Positions 1 through 8,759 of a stretch of DNA of 64,000 bases are shown here, in pieces. The translations under genes and the position numbers were made by a program. The stretch is from Pseudomonas sp. QTF5 (lineage in GTDB: Bacteria; Pseudomonadota; Gammaproteobacteria; Pseudomonadales; Pseudomonadaceae), in assembly GCF_000512695.2 (NCBI RefSeq), contig NZ_AZRW02000020.1, positions 33,947-97,946 on the forward strand, given 5' to 3'. The notes below the pieces were generated by a model that was not told the origin of the DNA, did no database searches, and was given only the letters and a program-made list of their open reading frames with translations. Each line of letters opens with the position of its first letter. Positions within the stretch are counted from its first letter, which is position 1.

Positions 1-470
1 CTGAAATAACCGGAGAGCGCCCACTGGGCTGGTACACCGGCCGCACCGGCCCGAATACCCGTCGACTGGTGATGGAAGAAGGCGGTTTCCTCTACGACTG
101 CGACACCTACGACGACGACCTGCCCTACTGGGAACCGAACAACCCGACCGGCAAGCCGCATCTGGTGATCCCGTACACCCTGGACACCAACGACATGCGC
201 TTCACCCAGGTCCAGGGTTTCAACAAGGGCGACGATTTCTTTGAATACCTGAAAGACGCGTTCGATGTGTTGTATGCCGAAGGCGCCGAGGCGCCGAAAA
301 TGTTGTCGATCGGCCTGCACTGCCGCCTGATCGGCCGTCCGGCACGTCTGGCTTCGCTCAAACGCTTTATCGAATACGCTAAAAGTCATGAACAGGTGTG
401 GTTCAGCCGTCGCGTCGACATCGCCCGTCACTGGCACGAAACCCACCCGTATCAAGGGGCCGCGAAATGA
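1..470 (+). CDS. puuE: Allantoinase PuuE, C-terminal part (5' truncated)
   Basis: The reading frame is open from base 3 and codes for the last 155 residues of a polysaccharide-deacetylase (NodB-fold) protein; the start lies outside the window. PuuE-type enzymes open the allantoin ring to allantoate in purine catabolism. The stretch with GRTGPNTR, YDCDTYDDDLPYW and the late IGLHCRLIGRPAR motif is typical of the PuuE group, which in Pseudomonas replaces the metal-dependent allantoinase. Its stop overlaps the uraD start (ATGA), so the two are translationally coupled. The identification rests on motif recognition plus the uraD-alc-allA-puuD neighbours. Confidence 0.9.
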   Translation, partial: EITGERPLGWYTGRTGPNTRRLVMEEGGFLYDCDTYDDDLPYWEPNNPTGKPHLVIPYTLDTNDMRFTQVQGFNKGDDFFEYLKDAFDVLYAEGAEAPKMLSIGLHCRLIGRPARLASLKRFIEYAKSHEQVWFSRRVDIARHWHETHPYQGAAK

Positions 471-982
471 GCCACTTCCAAACCCTGAAGCCATCGATCC
501 TGAGCCGCGACGCGTTTGTCGCCGCCTTCGCTGACATCTACGAACACTCGCCATGGGTGGCCGAGAAGGCCTTCGACCTGGGCCAGGACCCTTCGATCGA
601 CGAGATCGAAACCCTGCACCAGCGCATGAGCGACATCCTGTTGAGCGCCGATCATGCCAGCCAACTGGCCCTGATCAACGCTCACCCGGACCTGGCCGGC
701 AAAGCCGCCGTCCAGGGCCAACTGACCGAAGCCAGCACGAACGAACAGGCTGGCGCCGGTATTCACCAATGCACGGCCGAAGAGTTTTCTCGCTTCACCG
801 AGCTGAACGACGCCTACAAAGCCAAGTTCAAGTTTCCCTTCATCATGGCGGTAAAAGGCAGCAACCGGCATCAGATCCTCGCGGCGTTCGAAACGCGCAT
901 TCACAACTCGGCGGATACCGAATTCAAATGTGCGCTGGCGGAGATCAACAAGATCGCGTTGTTCCGATTACTGACCCTATAG
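467..982 (+). CDS. uraD: OHCU decarboxylase UraD
   Basis: A 171-residue 2-oxo-4-hydroxy-4-carboxy-5-ureidoimidazoline decarboxylase, which converts OHCU to S-allantoin, the last step of urate breakdown. Family signatures are visible: the NAHPDLAGK segment with the catalytic His at about residue 73, the STNEQAGAG segment that binds substrate, and KFKFPFIMAVKG. The length matches the family. An upstream in-frame start exists at 398, but the ATG at 467 overlaps the puuE stop and gives the standard N-terminus (MSHFQTLKPS). An 88-bp gap separates it from alc. Confidence 0.95.
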   Translation: MSHFQTLKPSILSRDAFVAAFADIYEHSPWVAEKAFDLGQDPSIDEIETLHQRMSDILLSADHASQLALINAHPDLAGKAAVQGQLTEASTNEQAGAGIHQCTAEEFSRFTELNDAYKAKFKFPFIMAVKGSNRHQILAAFETRIHNSADTEFKCALAEINKIALFRLLTL

Positions 983-1070
983 CAAGCCTGGCCCGAGTGC
1001 TCTTAAACGCGAAAAGTACCCAGGGCCTCGCAAGCATCCCAAGCCAACTTATTAAAGGCAGACAAGAAGA

Positions 1071-2066
1071 ATGAAAGCTTACGCCGTACCTTTCGAGAAG
1101 TTCGTCAACCTGGCCGACGCCCGCCTGGGCACCAAAATCATCTCGGTCACCGATGACTGGTTCGCAGACGCCAACCGTCTGTTCCAACCGACCCCGGCCG
1201 TGTGGAAGGAGGGCGTGTTCGATGACAACGGCAAGTGGATGGACGGCTGGGAGTCGCGCCGCAAGCGCTTCGAAGGCTACGACAGCGCGGTGATCCGCTT
1301 GGGCGTACCGGGCTCGATCAAAGGCGTGGACATCGACACTTCATTCTTCACCGGCAACTTCCCGCCGTCGGCTTCCCTGGAAGCCTGCTTCCTGGCCTCG
1401 GGCGAGCCGGACGAAAACACCCAGTGGACTGAAGTGCTGTCGGCCGTCGAGTTGCAAGGCAACAGCCACCACTACCACGAAATCAATAACGACCAGGCGT
1501 TCAGCCACCTGCGCTTCAACATCTACCCGGATGGTGGCGTGGCCCGTCTGCGCGTGTACGGCATTCCGTTCCGCGACTGGTCCGCTGTGGGCGACAACGA
1601 ACAGGTCGACCTGGCTGCTGCCCTGAATGGCGGTCGTGCGCTGGCCTGCTCCGACGAACATTTCGGCCGCATGAGCAACATCCTCAATCCGGGCCGTGGC
1701 ATCAACATGGGCGACGGCTGGGAAACCGCACGTCGTCGCACGCCGGGCAATGACTGGGTGATCGTCGCGCTGGGCCATGCGGGCGAGATCGAGAAAGTCA
1801 TCGTCGACACCCTGCACTTCAAGGGCAACTACCCGGACACCTGTTCGATCCAGGGTGCATTCGTGAAAGGCGGCACCGACAGCCAGATCGAGACCCAATC
1901 TTTGTTCTGGCGCGAACTGTTGCCAAGCCAGAAGCTGGAAATGCACGCCGAACACACCTTCGCCGAGCAGATCAAGGCACTGGGCCCGATCACCCACATC
2001 CGCCTGAACGTGTTCCCGGATGGTGGTGTGAGCCGCCTGCGGGTATTGGGCAAGGTCGCGAAATAA
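1071..2066 (+). CDS. alc: Allantoicase
   Basis: 331 residues with two homologous halves, the known architecture of allantoicase, which splits allantoate into ureidoglycolate and urea. The internal duplication is readable: the first half carries DGWESRRKR, a VDIDTSFFTGNFPP strand and FNIYPDGGVARLRVYG; the second carries GDGWETARRR, VIVDTLHFKGNYPD and LNVFPDGGVSRLRVLG. A ribosome site (AAGAAG) sits just before the ATG. A REP pair separates it from allA, whose product handles the ureidoglycolate. Confidence 0.96.
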   Translation: MKAYAVPFEKFVNLADARLGTKIISVTDDWFADANRLFQPTPAVWKEGVFDDNGKWMDGWESRRKRFEGYDSAVIRLGVPGSIKGVDIDTSFFTGNFPPSASLEACFLASGEPDENTQWTEVLSAVELQGNSHHYHEINNDQAFSHLRFNIYPDGGVARLRVYGIPFRDWSAVGDNEQVDLAAALNGGRALACSDEHFGRMSNILNPGRGINMGDGWETARRRTPGNDWVIVALGHAGEIEKVIVDTLHFKGNYPDTCSIQGAFVKGGTDSQIETQSLFWRELLPSQKLEMHAEHTFAEQIKALGPITHIRLNVFPDGGVSRLRVLGKVAK

Positions 2067-2078
2067 GCGGTGAGGCCA

Positions 2079-2143
2079 TTCGCGAGCAAGCCCGCTCCCA
2101 CATTTGAAATGCATTCCCCTGTGGGAGCGGGCTTGCTCGCGAA
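2079..2143. repeat. REP pair (BIME)
   Basis: Two inverted copies of the TGTGGGAGCGGGCTTGCTCG-type REP with a short spacer, in the alc-allA gap. This class is the commonest in the window. Confidence 0.9.
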
Positions 2144-2188
2144 GACGCCAGAACAGACAACACAGAACTTAACGAAAAGAAGACCAGC

Positions 2189-2692
2189 ATGCGCACATTG
2201 ACGATTGAACCACTGACCAAAGAAGCCTTCGCCCCTTTCGGTGACGTGATCGAAACCTCTGGCCGCGATCACTTCATGATCAACAACGGTTCGACCATGC
2301 GCTTTCACAAACTGGCTGTGGTCGAAACCGCCACGCCAGAGGACAACGCGATCATCAGCATTTTCCGCGCCGACGCGCAGGACATGCCGCTGACCGTCCG
2401 CATGCTGGAGCGTCATCCGCTGGGCAGCCAGGCTTTCATTCCGCTGCTCGGCAACCCCTTTCTGATCGTGGTCGCGCCACTTGGCGATGAACCTGTATCA
2501 GGCTTGGTCCGCGCCTTCGTCACCAACGGCAGGCAGGGCATTAATTACCATCGCGGCGTCTGGCACCACCCGGTGCTGACGATCGAAAAGCGGGATGACT
2601 TCCTGGTGGTTGATCGCAGTGGCAAAGGCAATAACTGCGATGAGCATTTTTTCAAAGAGGATGAGTGTTTGATCCTCGCCCCCCACCAATAA
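2189..2692 (+). CDS. allA: Ureidoglycolate lyase
   Basis: 167 residues of the AllA cupin-like family, which cleaves ureidoglycolate to glyoxylate and urea and so completes the route started by puuE, uraD and alc. Recognisable family features are the start MRTLTIEPLTKEAFAPFGDV, the central ERHPLGSQAFIPL segment and the C-terminal GINYHRGVWHHPVL stretch, whose histidines belong to the active site. The length is normal. The stop is 50 bp before the puuD start, so the two probably share a transcript. Confidence 0.95.
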   Translation: MRTLTIEPLTKEAFAPFGDVIETSGRDHFMINNGSTMRFHKLAVVETATPEDNAIISIFRADAQDMPLTVRMLERHPLGSQAFIPLLGNPFLIVVAPLGDEPVSGLVRAFVTNGRQGINYHRGVWHHPVLTIEKRDDFLVVDRSGKGNNCDEHFFKEDECLILAPHQ

Positions 2693-2742
2693 GAGAAGGT
2701 CTGATCACTCGACGACAGAGTGACAGGCGAGAGGTAAAGACT

Positions 2743-4041
2743 GTGGAAGCACATCTGTTGGAATGGCTGAACCTGAGCGTGCGCTGGGTTCACATGATCA
2801 CTGGCGTGGCCTGGATCGGCGCGTCGTTCTATTTCGTCTGGCTGGAAAACAACCTCAATCGGGTCAATCCGAAAAACGGGCTGGCGGGCGATTTGTGGGC
2901 GATCCATGGCGGCGGTATCTATCACCTGGAAAAATACAAACTGGCTCCACCGACCATGCCGGACAACCTGCACTGGTTCAAATGGGAAGCCTACTTCACC
3001 TGGCTGTCGGGGGTCGCGCTGCTGTGCGTGGTGTTCTACTCCAACCCGACGCTGTACCTGCTCGCTCCGGGCAGCAGCCTGACCGGCCCTGAAGGTGTTC
3101 TGCTGGGCATGGGTTCGCTGTTCGTCGGCTGGTTCGTCTACTCCTTCCTCTGCGACTCGGCCTTGGGCAAACGCCCTGCCCTGCTAGGCTTCATCCTGTT
3201 CGTGCTGATCATTGGCGCCGCTTACGGCTTCAGCAAAGTGTTCAGCGGTCGTGGTGCCTACCTGCACGTCGGCGCGATCATCGGCACCATCATGGTCGGC
3301 AACGTGTTCCGCATCATCATGCCGGCGCAGCGCGCATTGGTGGCAGCGATTGCCGAGAACCGCACGCCCGATCCGGCGCTGCCGGCCAAAGGCTTGCTGC
3401 GTTCGCGTCACAACAACTACTTCACCTTGCCGGTGCTGTTCATCATGATCAGCAACCACTTCCCGAGCACCTACGGCAGCCAATACAACTGGCTGATCCT
3501 GGCCGGGATCGCGGTGCTGGCGGTGTTGGTGCGTCACTACTTCAACACCCGTCATGACAGCCACAAGTTTGCCTGGACCCTGCCCGTTGCGGCGGTCGGC
3601 ATGATCTGCCTGGCCTACGTGACCGGGCCGGCGCCGATGTCCAGTGCACCTGAAGTGGCCAAGGCGCCTGGGACCATCGAGTACCAGCCGCTGCCGGAAA
3701 CCGCCCTTGGCGGTGGTGCCAAACCTGAAGCGGCAAAAGCAGCGCCGGCTGCTGAACCGACTCAGGCGTCAAATCAGGGGCCGTCGTTCGACAAGGTTCA
3801 CAGCGTGATCCAGGAACGTTGCGCCGTGTGCCATTCGGCCAAACCGACCAGCCCGCTGTTCAGCGCGGCGCCAGCTGGCGTGATGTTCGACACGCCCGAA
3901 CAGATCAAACTCCAGGCCCCGCGCATCCAGGCCCAAGCCGTCGCCAGCCAGATCATGCCACTGGGCAACATCACCCAGATGACCCAGCAGGAACGTGACC
4001 TGATCGGCGCGTGGATCGTTCAGGGAGCGCCGACCAACTGA
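2743..4041 (+). CDS. puuD: Membrane urate hydroxylase PuuD with cytochrome c domain
   Basis: PuuD is the membrane urate oxidase of bacteria that lack soluble uricase; it forms 5-hydroxyisourate and passes electrons to the respiratory chain. Residues 1-300 hold about eight hydrophobic helices with the signature MITGVAWIGASFYFVWLENN. An Ala/Pro/Lys-rich linker follows, then a C-terminal cytochrome c domain with a CAVCH haem site at about residues 360-364. I chose the GTG at 2743, which follows a GCGAGAGG ribosome site and gives the family N-terminus VEAHLLEWLNL; the in-frame start at 2665 would lie inside allA. 432 residues. Confidence 0.93.
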   Translation: MEAHLLEWLNLSVRWVHMITGVAWIGASFYFVWLENNLNRVNPKNGLAGDLWAIHGGGIYHLEKYKLAPPTMPDNLHWFKWEAYFTWLSGVALLCVVFYSNPTLYLLAPGSSLTGPEGVLLGMGSLFVGWFVYSFLCDSALGKRPALLGFILFVLIIGAAYGFSKVFSGRGAYLHVGAIIGTIMVGNVFRIIMPAQRALVAAIAENRTPDPALPAKGLLRSRHNNYFTLPVLFIMISNHFPSTYGSQYNWLILAGIAVLAVLVRHYFNTRHDSHKFAWTLPVAAVGMICLAYVTGPAPMSSAPEVAKAPGTIEYQPLPETALGGGAKPEAAKAAPAAEPTQASNQGPSFDKVHSVIQERCAVCHSAKPTSPLFSAAPAGVMFDTPEQIKLQAPRIQAQAVASQIMPLGNITQMTQQERDLIGAWIVQGAPTN

Positions 4042-4057
4042 TTCATCGTTGAAAAGC

Positions 4058-4115
4058 TTCGCTGGCAAGCCAGCTCCTACACGTGCATGACCTGTAGGAG
4101 CTGGCTTGCCAGCGA
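4058..4115. repeat. REP pair, ctggcttgccag variant
   Basis: Inverted copies of GTAGGAGCTGGCTTGCCAGC flank a 12-base loop, downstream of puuD. It is a different REP subtype from the one after alc. Confidence 0.85.
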
Positions 4116-4467
4116 GTGGCCGCACCGCGGTCACCCTGATGCGCACGACCATCAACGACTGCCACGCCCACCACAAAACCACAAAACCCTGTGGGAGCTG
4201 CCTGCGCCTCAAACAATAAAAACAAGAGGGAGCAACAGATGATTCGTACCCCGACAAACCTGCAGTTCAACGACGCCAGGCTGACCGCCGACAACCGTGC
4301 CCCAAACCTGTCACCGCCGCTCTGTTGCGGGGCACTTGAGCCATGGCGCGGGAGTCAGTATTCTCCGCGCCCGCCCGAATCCGCTCAAAAAAAAAGCGCG
4401 GATGTAATTTCTGACCGGAAAGCCAACTTACCCCGGCTCTGGACAGTACCAAGGCACCCCAAAATCA
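4116..4467 (+). other. Non-coding stretch, possible leader or small RNA
   Basis: No convincing gene. An ATG at 4230 has a good GAGGGAG-like ribosome site, but the frame (to 4520) has no family resemblance, runs over a poly-A tract and ends just past the terminator. Taken with the strong terminator at 4468-4510, a short untranslated transcript or a leader for the porin gene is the better reading. Confidence 0.35.
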
Positions 4468-4510
4468 CGCTCAATCGACTGTTTTCGAACAGCCGAACGG
4501 GCGTTTTTTT
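4468..4510 (+). terminator. Strong intrinsic terminator upstream of the Tsx-like gene
   Basis: A long symmetric stem: CGCTC/GGGCG, then TCG/CGA, then CTGTT/AACAG capped by a TTCG tetraloop, followed by seven T. It could end the puuD transcript, end a small RNA, or act as an attenuator about 150 bp ahead of the porin gene. Confidence 0.8.
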
Positions 4511-4658
4511 GCTTTTTTAAAGCCTTGGCTCAGCGCTTGCTAACAGCATTGAAGCTGACCGACTGGATGATTTTTTACAGCAGCAAGAAAAGGCGCCACA
4601 CCAGAGCGCCGACCTTAGAAAAATAACGTGGAACCACCTACTTTTTGGGAGCAACCGA

Positions 4659-5444
4659 ATGAAACGTACGTGCACCAGCCTGATGCTCGCGGGATCCTTG
4701 CTGGCCGGGGGCCAGGCAATGGCCGGCGACTTGCTGCAATGGCAGAACAACAGCCTGACCTACCTCTATGGCAAGGACTTCCAGGTCAACCCGCGCATTC
4801 AGCAAACCGTCACCTTCGAGCACGCCGATGCCTGGAAATACGGGGATAACTTCTTCTTCGTCGACAAGATTTTCTACAACGGCGAGAAGGACTTCAACGC
4901 CGGCCCGAACACCTACTATGGTGAGTTCCAGCCGCGTATTTCCTTGGGCAAAGTGCTCGACCAGAAAATCGAATTCGGCCCGATCAAAGACGTGCTGCTG
5001 GCCATGACGTACGAGTTCGGTGAGGGCGATACCGAGTCTTACCTGATCGGTCCGGGTTTCGACCTGGCGATTCCCGGGTTCGACTACTTCCAGTTGAACT
5101 TCTACCAGCGCCACACTGAGGGCAGTCGCCCGGGTGACAACGTCTGGCAGATCACCCCGGTTTGGTCCTACACCATTCCAGTGGGCGATTCGAACATCCT
5201 GATCGATGGTTTCATGGACTGGGTGGTCGACAACGACAAGAACAGCAAAGGCACCTACCACGCCAACCTGCACTTCAACCCACAGATCAAATACGACTTG
5301 GGCAAAGCGCTGAGCATTGGCGAGAAGCAGTTGTACGTCGGTGTCGAGTACGACTACTGGTCAGACAAGTACGGGATCAAGGACAGCCAGTACTTCAAGA
5401 CCGATCAAAGCAACACGAGCTTCCTGGTGAAGTTCCACTTCTGA
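4659..5444 (+). CDS. Tsx-like nucleoside channel, outer membrane
   Basis: A 261-residue outer-membrane beta-barrel of the nucleoside-specific channel (Tsx) family. A signal peptide of about 22 residues ending in GGQAMA is followed by GDLLQWQNNSLTYLYGKDF, the standard N-terminus of the family, and alternating amphipathic strands run to a terminal Phe (LVKFHF), the usual barrel-assembly signal. GGGAGCAACCGA precedes the ATG. Its position after the urate/allantoin genes suggests uptake of purine nucleosides. No transport substrate can be read directly. Confidence 0.85.
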   Translation: MKRTCTSLMLAGSLLAGGQAMAGDLLQWQNNSLTYLYGKDFQVNPRIQQTVTFEHADAWKYGDNFFFVDKIFYNGEKDFNAGPNTYYGEFQPRISLGKVLDQKIEFGPIKDVLLAMTYEFGEGDTESYLIGPGFDLAIPGFDYFQLNFYQRHTEGSRPGDNVWQITPVWSYTIPVGDSNILIDGFMDWVVDNDKNSKGTYHANLHFNPQIKYDLGKALSIGEKQLYVGVEYDYWSDKYGIKDSQYFKTDQSNTSFLVKFHF

Positions 5445-5452
5445 TCGTAAAA

Positions 5453-5544
5453 GCTTCGCGGGCAAGCCCGCTCCCACAGGTTCTGTGTCGTTCACATCAT
5501 CGGCGAACGACACAGAACCTGTGGGAGCGTGGCTTGCCCGCGAA
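5453..5544. repeat. REP pair with unusually long palindrome
   Basis: Outer REP arms plus an inner perfect extension (ACAGGTTCTGTGTCGTTC and its complement), so the arms pair over about 40 bp with one base bulge. It lies between the convergent porin and patatin genes and may serve as a bidirectional terminator. Confidence 0.88.
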
Positions 5545-5561
5545 TAGCCGCACCGCAAATC

Positions 5562-6734
5562 TCAAGCCGAAACCGCAGGCTCCACCAACCCCAGAAACCG
5601 GCACAGCTCATCGCGCTTGGCCAACGCATCGCGCCGCCCCAGATCAATCAACTCGCTGCAATACCCCGCCTCGAACAGCAGATAACTCAGCACCCCCGCC
5701 CCGCTGGTCTTGGTCGCCCCCGGCCCGCGCAAAAACAGGCGCAAGGCCGCCGGTAATTCCTGGCGATGCCGCGCGGCTATCTCATCGATTGGCTGACTCG
5801 GCGAAATCACCAGCACCTCCACTGGCGCCGCCCCCAATGCACGACTCGGCGTGTCGTCGGGCAGCAGATGACTGAACTGATTCAGACGCTGCAGCAACTC
5901 AATGTCACTTTCCAGGCTATCAATGAACGTACTGTTGAGCATGTGCCCGCCGATTTGCGCCAAGGTCGGCTGTTGCCCGGTGTAGGCGCGTTGCAGCGGC
6001 TGTTCCGGGTCGACCCCGCGCGGGTTGCCGCTGACGCCCACCACCAGCACGCGGCTGGCACCCAGGTGCAGGGCCGGACTGATCGGTGCCGATTGACGTA
6101 CCGCGCCATCGCCAAAATATTCTTCGCCGATTTTCACCGGCGCAAACAGCAACGGAATCGCCGAACTGGCCAGCAAGTGTTCGACGCTCAATTGTGTCGG
6201 CACGCCGATTCGCCGATGGCGCAACCAGGACTCGATGGTGCCGCCGCCCTGATAGAACGTGACAGCCTGACCGGACTCATAGCCAAACGCCGTGACCGCC
6301 ACCGCCTTCAATTGCTTTTGCGCGATGGCCTCGGCAATCCCGGACATGTGCAGTTTGTCGTTGAGTAAACCGCGTAGCGGTGAGCTGTTGAGCAAGGCCA
6401 CTGGCACCTGAGCGCCAATCCCCAGCAAACTGTGACTGACAAAGCGGGTGGCTTGATGGATCACCCCCGGCCAGTCGCTGCGCAATACCAAATGGCTGCG
6501 GAAACCTTGCCAGAAGGCGGTCAGACGCTGAATCGCGCCACGAAAGTCCATCGCCCCGCTGGCCAGGCTGACCGCGTTGATTGCGCCGGCCGAAGTGCCG
6601 ACGATGACCGGAAACGGATTAGCCGCCCCTACCGGCAGCAGCTCGGCAATCGCCGCCAGCACACCCACCTGATAAGCCGCCCGAGCCCCGCCGCCGGAAA
6701 GTATCAACCCTGTAACCGGTTCAGCAGAACTCAT
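5562..6734 (-). CDS. Patatin-like phospholipase
   Basis: 390 residues of the patatin family of Ser-Asp dyad lipid acyl hydrolases. The oxyanion glycine motif GGGARAAYQVG is at 14-24, the nucleophile motif GTSAG at 46-50 (Ser48), and the aspartate motif DGAVR near 210. No signal peptide is apparent. A GGAGTG ribosome site precedes the ATG. It starts 35 bp after the lpxL stop on the same strand, so the two lipid-acting enzymes probably share a transcript. Substrate unknown. Confidence 0.9.
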   Translation of the reverse strand: MSSAEPVTGLILSGGGARAAYQVGVLAAIAELLPVGAANPFPVIVGTSAGAINAVSLASGAMDFRGAIQRLTAFWQGFRSHLVLRSDWPGVIHQATRFVSHSLLGIGAQVPVALLNSSPLRGLLNDKLHMSGIAEAIAQKQLKAVAVTAFGYESGQAVTFYQGGGTIESWLRHRRIGVPTQLSVEHLLASSAIPLLFAPVKIGEEYFGDGAVRQSAPISPALHLGASRVLVVGVSGNPRGVDPEQPLQRAYTGQQPTLAQIGGHMLNSTFIDSLESDIELLQRLNQFSHLLPDDTPSRALGAAPVEVLVISPSQPIDEIAARHRQELPAALRLFLRGPGATKTSGAGVLSYLLFEAGYCSELIDLGRRDALAKRDELCRFLGLVEPAVSA

Positions 6735-6769
6735 CGCAACACTCCATGGTGCTTAAAGGGATCGGTGAC

Positions 6770-7702
6770 TCAACCGCGTTTGGCGTACAGCTTCGGCTCG
6801 CCCGGTGGACGGGTCTTGAAGCGGCGATGTGCCCAGAGGTATTGCTCCGGACATTCGCGCAATGCACTTTCGACCCACTGGTTGATCCGGATGCAGTCAG
6901 CCTCTTCCGTTTCGCCGGGAAAGCCCTCGAGCGGCGCATGGATCATCAACCGATAACCACTGCCGTCCGCCAGGCGTTCCTGGGTGAACGGTACTACCAG
7001 CGCTTTGCCCAGCCGTGCGAATTTGCTGGTGGCGGTGACGGTCGCCGCCTGAACCCCGAACAACGGCACAAAGATACTTTGCTTGGCGCCGTAGTCCTGA
7101 TCCGGTGCATACCAGATCGCTCGGCCTGCCCGCAGCAGTTTGAGCATGCCGCGCACGTCGTCACGCTCCACCGCCAGCGAGTCGAGGTTGTGCCGCTCGC
7201 GGCCAAGACGTTGGATGTAGTCGAACAGCGGATTCTTGTGCTCGCGGTACATGCCATCGATGGTGTGCTGCTGGCCGAGCAGCGCCGCGCCGATCTCAAG
7301 CGTAGTGAAATGCACGGCCATCAGAATCACGCCCTTGCCCTCCGTCTGGGCCTGCTTCAAATGCTCCAGGCCTTCGACATGGGCCAGTTTCGCCAGACGC
7401 TTGCGCGACCACCACCAGCTCATGGCCATCTCGAAGAAGGCGATGCCGGTGGAGGCGAAGTTTTCCTTGAGCAGACGCTTGCGCTCGGCAGCGGACTTTT
7501 CAGGGAAACACAGATCAAGATTGCGCTTGGCAATGCGCCGTCGGTCGCCGGCCACTCGATACATCAATGCGCCCAGGGCGCGACCGATCGACAGCAACGC
7601 CGGATACGGCAGCTGCACAATCAGCCACAACAGCCCCAAGCCACACCACAGCGGCCAGAAACGTGGAGAAAGAAATGCTGTTCGAAAACGCGGGCGATCC
7701 AT
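6770..7702 (-). CDS. lpxL: Lipid A late acyltransferase LpxL/HtrB
   Basis: A 310-residue inner-membrane acyltransferase that adds a secondary acyl chain to lipid A precursors. One N-terminal membrane helix (about 12-35) is followed by the RRIAKRNLDLCFPEKS segment and the catalytic HX4E motif in AVHFTTLEIGA; both are standard for LpxL/LpxM enzymes. The open frame runs back to 8248, but the ATG at 7702 gives the family N-terminus MDRPRFRTAFLSPRFWPLW, and the rest would overlap minC on the other strand. It is divergent from minC with about 120 bp between. LpxL versus LpxM cannot be settled by eye. Confidence 0.88.
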   Translation of the reverse strand: MDRPRFRTAFLSPRFWPLWCGLGLLWLIVQLPYPALLSIGRALGALMYRVAGDRRRIAKRNLDLCFPEKSAAERKRLLKENFASTGIAFFEMAMSWWWSRKRLAKLAHVEGLEHLKQAQTEGKGVILMAVHFTTLEIGAALLGQQHTIDGMYREHKNPLFDYIQRLGRERHNLDSLAVERDDVRGMLKLLRAGRAIWYAPDQDYGAKQSIFVPLFGVQAATVTATSKFARLGKALVVPFTQERLADGSGYRLMIHAPLEGFPGETEEADCIRINQWVESALRECPEQYLWAHRRFKTRPPGEPKLYAKRG

Positions 7703-7820
7703 TAAAGGTTCCGTCAAGACAGTGGCCGCGCATTCTACATCGTTCGACCCGGCTTGCGGCCCGCGGGCGTTCTCGTTATAAGTCTCGGCACTTTTAGTGA
7801 CAAGCCGTTGTATGCCGACC

Positions 7821-8558
7821 ATGAGCCAAACCGAACCGCTAGACCAAGATCCCGTGTTCCAGTTGAAGGGCAGCATGCTTGCCATTACGGTGCTGGAACT
7901 GGCCCGTAACGACCTTGAGAACCTTGATCGGCAACTGGCCGCCAAAGTCGCCCAGGCGCCCAATTTTTTCAGCAATGCGCCGCTGGTACTGGCCCTGGAC
8001 AAACTCCCGGCCAGCGAAGGCTCGGTCGATCTGCCGGGGCTGATGCGCATCTGCCGCCAGCATGGCCTGCGCACCTTGGCGATCCGTGCCAGCCGCATTG
8101 AAGACATCGCCGCCGCTATCGCGGTCGATCTGCCGGTGCTACCGCCGTCCGGCGCCCGTGAGCGACCGCTCGACCCGCACGAAGGCACTGTTGTAAAAAA
8201 ACCGGAAAAACCACCGGAACCGACCATCAAACCAACCAAAATCATCACTTCGCCAGTACGCGGTGGCCAGCAGATTTATGCCCAGGGTTGCGATTTGGTG
8301 GTGATTTCATCGGTCAGCCCGGGGGCGGAACTTCTCGCCGATGGGAACATCCATGTATACGGCGCGATGCGCGGTCGTGTCTTGGCCGGCGTCAAAGGTG
8401 ACACGAAAGCCAGGATTTTCTGTCAGCAGATGACCGCTGAACTGGTCTCTATCGCTGGCCACTACAAGGTTTCCGAGGATCTGCGTCGCGATCCATTGTG
8501 GGGCGCGGGCGTACAAGTCAGCCTGTCGGGCGACGTGTTGAACATCATTCGGCTTTAA
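7821..8558 (+). CDS. minC: Septum site-determining protein MinC
   Basis: MinC inhibits FtsZ assembly away from midcell. 245 residues from the ATG at 7821 (MSQTEPLDQDPVFQLKGSML), the N-terminus I know for Pseudomonas MinC; in-frame starts at 7797 (GTG) and 7812 exist and none has a strong ribosome site. The N-terminal FtsZ-binding domain covers about 10-115, a Pro/Lys linker about 116-145, and the C-terminal beta-helix domain with VRGGQQIYAQGCDLVV and GAMRGRVLAGV binds MinD. A 201-bp gap precedes minD, so minDE may also have its own promoter. Confidence 0.93.
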   Translation: MSQTEPLDQDPVFQLKGSMLAITVLELARNDLENLDRQLAAKVAQAPNFFSNAPLVLALDKLPASEGSVDLPGLMRICRQHGLRTLAIRASRIEDIAAAIAVDLPVLPPSGARERPLDPHEGTVVKKPEKPPEPTIKPTKIITSPVRGGQQIYAQGCDLVVISSVSPGAELLADGNIHVYGAMRGRVLAGVKGDTKARIFCQQMTAELVSIAGHYKVSEDLRRDPLWGAGVQVSLSGDVLNIIRL

Positions 8559-8759
8559 CGGATACTGCCGCATTTTCCAAGCATCTCTAAAACGTAGCGA
8601 AAACGGCTCAAACGAAGTAGGAAAAAGGCTAAAAGCAGTGTTTACCGGGGGTAAGCGCCGCTCAGAACCGGATTCCAGCCAAGGCTGTCCGACTGCAGTA
8701 GTTTTTCAAGAGATGTTTTTCAGGGGCTAAACGTCCTTTTTCCTTAGGGGTAAAACACC

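Noticed and set aside
4191..4520. 109-codon ORF before the Tsx-like gene, with a fair ribosome site at its internal ATG
   Set aside because: Low-complexity and Pro/Arg-rich, crosses a poly-A tract and ends past an intrinsic terminator; a leader or small RNA explains the region better.
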